A stretch of DNA of 64,000 bases, taken from UBA7672 sp965229115. Lineage in GTDB: Bacteria; Pseudomonadota; Alphaproteobacteria; Caulobacterales; Hyphomonadaceae. Where the stretch lies: positions 3,534,001 to 3,598,000 of the forward strand of contig CBDDIR010000003.1 in assembly GCA_965229115.1 (NCBI GenBank). Direction: 5' to 3'. Shown here piece after piece: positions 60,195 to 64,000 of the stretch. The translations under genes and the position numbers were made by a program. The first letter of the stretch is position 1. Each line of letters opens with the position of its first letter. Under the pieces are notes generated by a model, which saw only the letters and a list, made by a program, of their open reading frames with translations, made no database searches and was not told where the DNA came from.

Positions 60195-60774
60195 GGCCGG
60201 CGGCGCCATTGAGCGCGTAGGGGTGGATGAAGCCTTGCACCTGATAGGTGCGGCCGCCCCAGTATCCGCCGGGCACATGCCAGACGCGCACCTGCGACCA
60301 GTCATTGTCGGGCGAGACATCGGCGACGGGCACGTTGATGCTGACTTCGCCGCCGCGCATCCAGTTGGCGTGATCGACGCGGATCATGCGCTCGTTGATG
60401 ATCTCCTTCACGACGGAGACGTGGCCACGGCGTTCGTCGTTCCAGCCACGCAACACGAGGACGGAGCCTTCGGCCGGCCTGCCCGAGCGGACGTATTTTC
60501 CATCGGCTTGCGCCCACCACGTGACGGCGTCGCCCCAGATCTGCACGCCGGAAATGTTGCGCGCGTAGGGCACGCATTCGGAGGGCGGCTGGTCGGTGAG
60601 GATGAAGGGCGTCGAGGTATCGGGCGCTGACGGAAGTGTCGGCGGCGGAATGGTGCGCGGCGTTGCGGCGGCTGCTGCGGGCGGGCGCACGTTTGCGTAG
60701 GCGATCGGCGCGGGGCGCGAGGAGGCGCAGGCGGACGCGAAGAGCGCGAGCAGGCCGATGGCCGCCGCCTTCAT
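60166..60774 (-). CDS. CHAP-domain lipoprotein
   Basis: A 202-residue lipoprotein (lipobox FASAC), with a proline-rich linker and a CHAP (amidase/peptidase) domain: the cysteine in SECVPYAR, the GSVLVLRGWNDERRGHVSVVKEI histidine, and VDHANW. This domain cleaves peptidoglycan or related amides. Three CHAP-type catalytic candidates (Cys, His, Asn/Asp) are present. It overlaps the 3' end of the convergent GNAT gene by 29 nt. Confidence 0.85.
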   Translation of the reverse strand: MKAAAIGLLALFASACASSRPAPIAYANVRPPAAAAATPRTIPPPTLPSAPDTSTPFILTDQPPSECVPYARNISGVQIWGDAVTWWAQADGKYVRSGRPAEGSVLVLRGWNDERRGHVSVVKEIINERMIRVDHANWMRGGEVSINVPVADVSPDNDWSQVRVWHVPGGYWGGRTYQVQGFIHPYALNGAAGLTVSATPRS

Positions 60775-60971
60775 CGCGATGATCCGTCCCGCTGGTCTCA
60801 TGGTGGCGGAGAATGTGCACGATTCCATGAGCGTCAGATGAATGGATTGTTGGAGAGGTTAGCAAGAGGTTGATCGGGTTTGGGTGGGGAGTTGGTTTGC
60901 TTGGGTTTTTGACACGCGGGCGCTGCCTCGCGGGGTGGCGAGTTGCTGCAGTTTTGCGGTGGCGCGCTGGA

Positions 60972-61520
60972 TTAGTTCAGCGCGGGGGTGGCGGTGGTTT
61001 CACCGCTTGTTGCGGCGGAGATGGCGTGCGCCCCCTCCGTCTTGCGCGCTAGAACGCGCAATCCACCTCCCCCACTCTTCGAGTGGTGGAGGCAATTCCC
61101 CTTCGTCGCGCGCATTGGAGCGCGGTTTGCCTCCATCAGTGCGGAGCACTGGGGGAGGTGGATCGCTTGGCGTGAGCCAAGCGAGACGGAGGGGGTGGGT
61201 GTTTGGCTCACGGTGGTGAGCACGCGCTCGTCCTTCGACGGACGCGCAGCGGAGCTGCGCTGCTCAGGATGAGCGCTATAGGGAGGGCTGCGGTGTTGCG
61301 CAGCTGGCGTTGGTTCCTGTTGTTGGGTGTCGGTCTTCGCTTGGGGCAGATCGGCAGGCGTGGGCTGTGTGGCATTCACAGCTTCACGGCGGCAAAGCAT
61401 CTGAAGCGTTGAAGCGACGTGGAGCACGAGCATCGCAAAAGCGCGCAGCACAGCTGTCAGCAAGAGCTGAGGAAGCTGCGGGGTTACCAGCCCAGTTTGC
61501 GCGTGTTTGTGTCGTGTCAT
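60972..61520 (-). CDS. Repeat-associated ORF, copy C
   Basis: A 182-residue ORF. The start (MTRHKHAQ) is set by the conserved upstream region and not by a ribosome site. Only about 50 residues precede the repeats: a hydrophobic helix (LPQLLLTAVLRAFAMLVLHVA) and a short polar part. The frame then reads the 61216-61279 repeat (AHPEQRSSAARPSKDERV) and the nested palindrome (SVSLGSRQAIHLPQ). It shows no clear homology with copies A and B beyond the hydrophobic start, so it may be a truncated or unrelated relative. Confidence 0.45.
   Translation of the reverse strand: MTRHKHAQTGLVTPQLPQLLLTAVLRAFAMLVLHVASTLQMLCRREAVNATQPTPADLPQAKTDTQQQEPTPAAQHRSPPYSAHPEQRSSAARPSKDERVLTTVSQTPTPSVSLGSRQAIHLPQCSALMEANRAPMRATKGNCLHHSKSGGGGLRVLARKTEGAHAISAATSGETTATPALN
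61031..61196. repeat. Nested palindromic repeat, copy D
   Basis: The longest copy. Outer arms CCCCCTCCGTC/GACGGAGGGGG, second arms TCCACCTCCCCC/GGGGGAGGTGGA, third GGTGGAGGCAA/TTGCCTCC. Side hairpins TTGCGCG-CGCGCAA, ACTC-GAGT, AGTGC-GCACT and TCGCTTGGC-GCCAAGCGA. It lies in the 3' part of the ORF at 60972-61520. Confidence 0.92.
61216..61279 (+). repeat. Dispersed CTTCGACGGACGCGC...CAGGATGAGCGC repeat, third copy
   Basis: Nearly identical to 15138-15197 in opposite orientation, with GCGCAGC/GCTGCGC hairpin. It is inside the ORF at 60972-61520 and encodes part of its product. Confidence 0.8.
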
Positions 61521-61655
61521 GGGCCAGAGAATAACCCTGGCCCACGGCCACGTAGAATCTGCGTGTGCGTATCCCCCAACCTTTCGCGCTAGTGCGCTGA
61601 GATTGTTTGGGATGATTTTTGGCCGTCCTACAGTTTGGGACCGCTCCATCCCTCA
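61521..61655 (-). promoter_or_regulatory. Conserved upstream region of the repeat-associated ORF, copy C
   Basis: Minus-strand blocks GGGATGGAGC, CCCAAACTGTAGGAC, GCCAAAAATCATCCC, CAATCTC, TTGGGGGATA and GGGCCAGGGTTATTCTC. The TATTCT box (61528-61533) ends 7 nt before the ATG at 61520, as in the other two copies. Confidence 0.7.
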
Positions 61656-61664
61656 ATTCCGGCC

Positions 61665-63332
61665 TCAGCCCGGACCCGTCTCCACCGCTGCGTACTGCTG
61701 CGAGCCGTAGCCCAGCATGCGTTTGCGTTGTTCGCTGCGGGGGTCGTTTTCGACGCGGGGGCCTTTGGGGGATTCGTCCCACATCATGGTTGGGCGCGTG
61801 GTCGAATTGTATTTCGGCCAGCTTGGGGTCTTGCCGCCATTGGGATCGCCGACGGCTGCGAAGTTGGCCCAGGCGCCGCTCATGCGGTCGGCGAGGTTTT
61901 GCGCGTTGGCGGTGGGTTCGCCGCCGATGCTGGTGGCTTTGCCGAGCGTGTCGAAGACGAAGGGGATCTCGCTGGCGTGGGGAACGTGATAGCGGCCGCC
62001 CTCCAACGGTGTCTCGCGGTAGAATTGATAGACCCAGATGGGGGCCTTGTTCTGATCCGCCTTGCGGCCGGCGAGGATGGTGGAGTCGAGGAAGTAACCG
62101 CGATCCGTAGAGGTCATGTAGAGGATCTCGTCGCGCTTCGCGTTCGGATAGAGGCGGCGGTACATCGCGATGGTTTCGGCGGACTCGCCCGTGGGCACGA
62201 GCTGGCTGACGCGTTTGACCAGATCATCCTCTGTGAGGTTCACGATGGCCGGGTCGCCGCCCATGAAGACGGAGGCTTCGGTGCGGTTGGAGCCGACGAT
62301 CATGGGCACGTTGGCGGAGATGGCGGGCGCGCCGGGATCGAAGGGATGGCTTGGGAAGCTCGGCGAGCCGATGACGGGGCGAAACTGGCCCGTGGACGCC
62401 GTTGCGCCGGGGACGGCGGCGAGCATCTGATCCATTGAGAGCGATTGCAGTTTCTCGATCTCGTTCTTGCCGACGTTTACCGCTTTCAGGAACAGCTCGG
62501 TGCGCTTCATCGCGGTTTCGGGCGTGTCGAGGCGGAGTTGCGAGCCGGACTGGACCACGCAGCGATGGAACAGGCCCTGCGCGGGCGGCATCGCCATCAT
62601 GCTCGACGTTTTGCGGGCGCCGCCGCTTTCGCCATAGATCATCACGCGCGAGGCATCGCCGCCGAAGGCTGCGATATTGTCCTTCACCCACTGCAATGCG
62701 AGGACGCAATCGAGCATGCCGACGCTGGCCGCATCCTTCCACTCACCGCCGCCGAGATCACCGAGATAGAGATAGCCGAAGACGTTGAGGCGGTGGTTGA
62801 TGGTAACGATCACCACATCCTGCTTCTGCGCCATGCGTACGCCGTCATACCAGGCGGAGGAGCCTGAGCCGGACGAGAAGCCGCCGCCGTGCAGCCAGAC
62901 GAGGACCGGGCGCTTGGCGGTGTCGGTTGCGGGCGTCCAGACGTTGAGGACGAGGCAGTCTTCCGATTGGGCGCCGGTGGGGTTGTTATTGATCAGCGGC
63001 GGGGGAAGCTTCGGATCGCGCGGCGGCAGCGGCGGCGCGTTGGAGGGACGGCCCTGCGGCGTGGGCGGACCGTAGGCGATGGTTTCCTTGACGCCGGTCC
63101 ACGGCGCAGGCGGGCGCGGCGCGCGGAAGCGGCCCTGCCCGGCGGTCGAGGCGCCATAGGGGATGCCTTTGAAAACCTTCACGCCGCCCTCGGTGAGGCC
63201 CTGCACTTTTCCGGCGTTGGTGGTGACGATGGGCTGGCCGCTGGGGCTGGTTTCGGCGAGCGGCGTGGCGCAGGCGGCGAGGCCGCCGGCAAGGCCCGTA
63301 AGCATGAGTGTGCGACGGTTCAGGCTGGTCAT
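61665..63332 (-). CDS. Exported type B carboxylesterase
   Basis: A 555-residue alpha/beta hydrolase. A Tat-like twin-arginine (NRRTLMLTG) leads to a lipobox (LAAC21), so it is probably an exported lipoprotein. Oxyanion hole HGGG at 148-151, nucleophile S236 in GESGG; EDCLVLNVWTP and the C-terminal histidine region (about residue 450: HVPHASEIPF) are typical. The substrate is an ester, not identified. ATG at 63332 chosen, although the frame runs to 63602. Confidence 0.92.
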   Translation of the reverse strand: MTSLNRRTLMLTGLAGGLAACATPLAETSPSGQPIVTTNAGKVQGLTEGGVKVFKGIPYGASTAGQGRFRAPRPPAPWTGVKETIAYGPPTPQGRPSNAPPLPPRDPKLPPPLINNNPTGAQSEDCLVLNVWTPATDTAKRPVLVWLHGGGFSSGSGSSAWYDGVRMAQKQDVVIVTINHRLNVFGYLYLGDLGGGEWKDAASVGMLDCVLALQWVKDNIAAFGGDASRVMIYGESGGARKTSSMMAMPPAQGLFHRCVVQSGSQLRLDTPETAMKRTELFLKAVNVGKNEIEKLQSLSMDQMLAAVPGATASTGQFRPVIGSPSFPSHPFDPGAPAISANVPMIVGSNRTEASVFMGGDPAIVNLTEDDLVKRVSQLVPTGESAETIAMYRRLYPNAKRDEILYMTSTDRGYFLDSTILAGRKADQNKAPIWVYQFYRETPLEGGRYHVPHASEIPFVFDTLGKATSIGGEPTANAQNLADRMSGAWANFAAVGDPNGGKTPSWPKYNSTTRPTMMWDESPKGPRVENDPRSEQRKRMLGYGSQQYAAVETGPG

Positions 63333-63422
63333 CTTGTCTCTCCCGGTATGGCCTTTTTTTTTGGGAGGGTGACGTGGTGGCGACGCGGCGTCAAATGACG
63401 GCGCCAAGTCCTGATACAAACC

Positions 63423-63470
63423 GGTGTGATGGGGGGTGTGATGGCCGGTGCGATAGCGAGTGTGATGGCG
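63423..63470. repeat. Four tandem 12-bp repeats upstream of the carboxylesterase
   Basis: Units GGTGTGATGGGG, GGTGTGATGGCC, GGTGCGATAGCG and AGTGTGATGGCG. It lies in the 298-bp gap between the carboxylesterase and the membrane-protein gene at 63631, and it may be a regulator-binding array or simple slippage. Confidence 0.7.
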
Positions 63471-63630
63471 AAACAATCTCGCGGGAAAAGGTCGCACTGC
63501 GCTTGCTGCGAGTTTGAGGTTTCGGGCGGACGAGGAAGGGGCTAAGCCTTGGCCAACGCCGGGCCCCCGCAGCCCGGCCGGATCGGGACCGCATACAGAC
63601 AATAATTACGGACCCGCGTGGGGTGGCGAG

Positions 63631-64000
63631 ATGTTGGTACGCATTCTTCAGTTCGTGATCGGCGCTATGCTGGCCGGAGGCGGCGGGTATCTCGCCTGGA
63701 CGCACCGCACGGCGGGCATGAACGTGTTTCCGCCGGAAGCGGGAATGCCGTGGCTGGTGATCGCCGGCGTGCTGGGCCTTTGCGCGGGCGTGGTGTTTCT
63801 GGTGAGCGCGGTGCATCCGCGGCCGAACACGCGCGCACTCGCGGAGGCGAGAGCCAAGCGGCGCGACGAGACGCTGGGCGCGGCGGAGGCTTACTATTCA
63901 TCGAAGGAAGCGCGTCGCGATCGGGCTGCGGATAGCGACTGGCGGTCTGGCGATATTGCGCCGCCGGCAGCGCCCGTGCCGCCGCCTGCGCCTGAGCCGG
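63631..64000 (+). CDS. Small membrane protein, truncated by the window edge
   Basis: Open from an ATG at 63631 (GGGGTGGCGAG before it) to the end of the window. At least 123 residues: membrane helices at about 4-24 and 40-62 (WLVIAGVLGLCAGVVFLVSAV), then a charged region and a proline/alanine-rich tail. No family recognised. It diverges from the carboxylesterase. Confidence 0.7.
   Translation, partial: MLVRILQFVIGAMLAGGGGYLAWTHRTAGMNVFPPEAGMPWLVIAGVLGLCAGVVFLVSAVHPRPNTRALAEARAKRRDETLGAAEAYYSSKEARRDRAADSDWRSGDIAPPAAPVPPPAPEP

Noticed and set aside
61031..61196. The palindromic repeats as a CRISPR array or an insertion sequence.
   Set aside because: Copies are single and kilobases apart, there are no spacers or cas genes, and no transposase ORF is present.
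63333..63602. Upstream extension of the carboxylesterase frame.
   Set aside because: The twin-arginine leader starts at 63332, and the extension is low-complexity and encodes the tandem repeat.

Overview
This window looks like chromosomal DNA from a GC-rich alphaproteobacterium. The backbone genes are in an order typical of that class: an RppH-like tail next to atpC, then atpD-G-A-H, priA, a XerC recombinase, lpdA-odhB-sucA-sucD-sucC, zapE and mdh. Gene content suggests Caulobacterales or a Hyphomonadaceae-like lineage, but this is inferred from style and synteny and no marker gene proves it. I saw no tRNA, rRNA, CRISPR array, transposase or phage module.

Layout. 1-9 kb holds the F1 part of ATP synthase on the minus strand (atpH, atpA, atpG, atpD). 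A strong terminator follows atpD, and atpC sits about 4 kb further on, behind two related exported proteins, an S41-type peptidase and a metallophosphoesterase. 9-18 kb holds an old yellow enzyme, a GIY-YIG/T5orf172 protein, a large redoxin/cytochrome c/copper-oxygenase/EF-hand lipoprotein, a PadR-HAAS pair, a repeat-associated ORF, pyruvate kinase and an orphan response regulator. 18-24 kb holds an enoyl-CoA hydratase, a methyltransferase, DUF1330 and VOC proteins, a divergent LysR/GST pair, and a cytochrome c lipoprotein. 24-31 kb holds priA, xerC, small lipoproteins, an amidase and a DMT transporter. 31-34 kb is rich in repeats and carries a second repeat-associated ORF and an HSL-type hydrolase. 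34-43 kb holds the 2-oxoglutarate dehydrogenase and succinyl-CoA synthetase genes. 43-52 kb holds an MFS transporter, an unknown duplicated-domain protein, a carotenoid oxygenase with a DUF2141 partner, a LytTR membrane regulator, a TAXI-type binding protein, CreD and an acyltransferase. 52-60 kb holds a receiver-domain protein, zapE, four small unknown genes, mdh and an FKBP gene cluster. 60-64 kb holds a GNAT enzyme, a CHAP-domain lipoprotein, a third repeat-associated ORF, a type B carboxylesterase and a truncated membrane protein.

How the genes work together. The core is central energy metabolism: pyruvate kinase, 2-oxoglutarate dehydrogenase (E1, E2, E3), succinyl-CoA synthetase, malate dehydrogenase and ATP synthase. 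The other genes look like lineage-specific insertions between these conserved blocks.

The most unusual feature is a set of three loci (15.2-16.0, 31.6-32.4 and 61.0-61.65 kb). Each has a nearly identical upstream region whose TATACT-like -10 box lies exactly 7 nt before the ATG, which predicts a leaderless mRNA. Each also has an ORF that reads into large nested palindromic repeats. Two of the three proteins are visibly homologous. The repeat hairpins keep their pairing while changing sequence.
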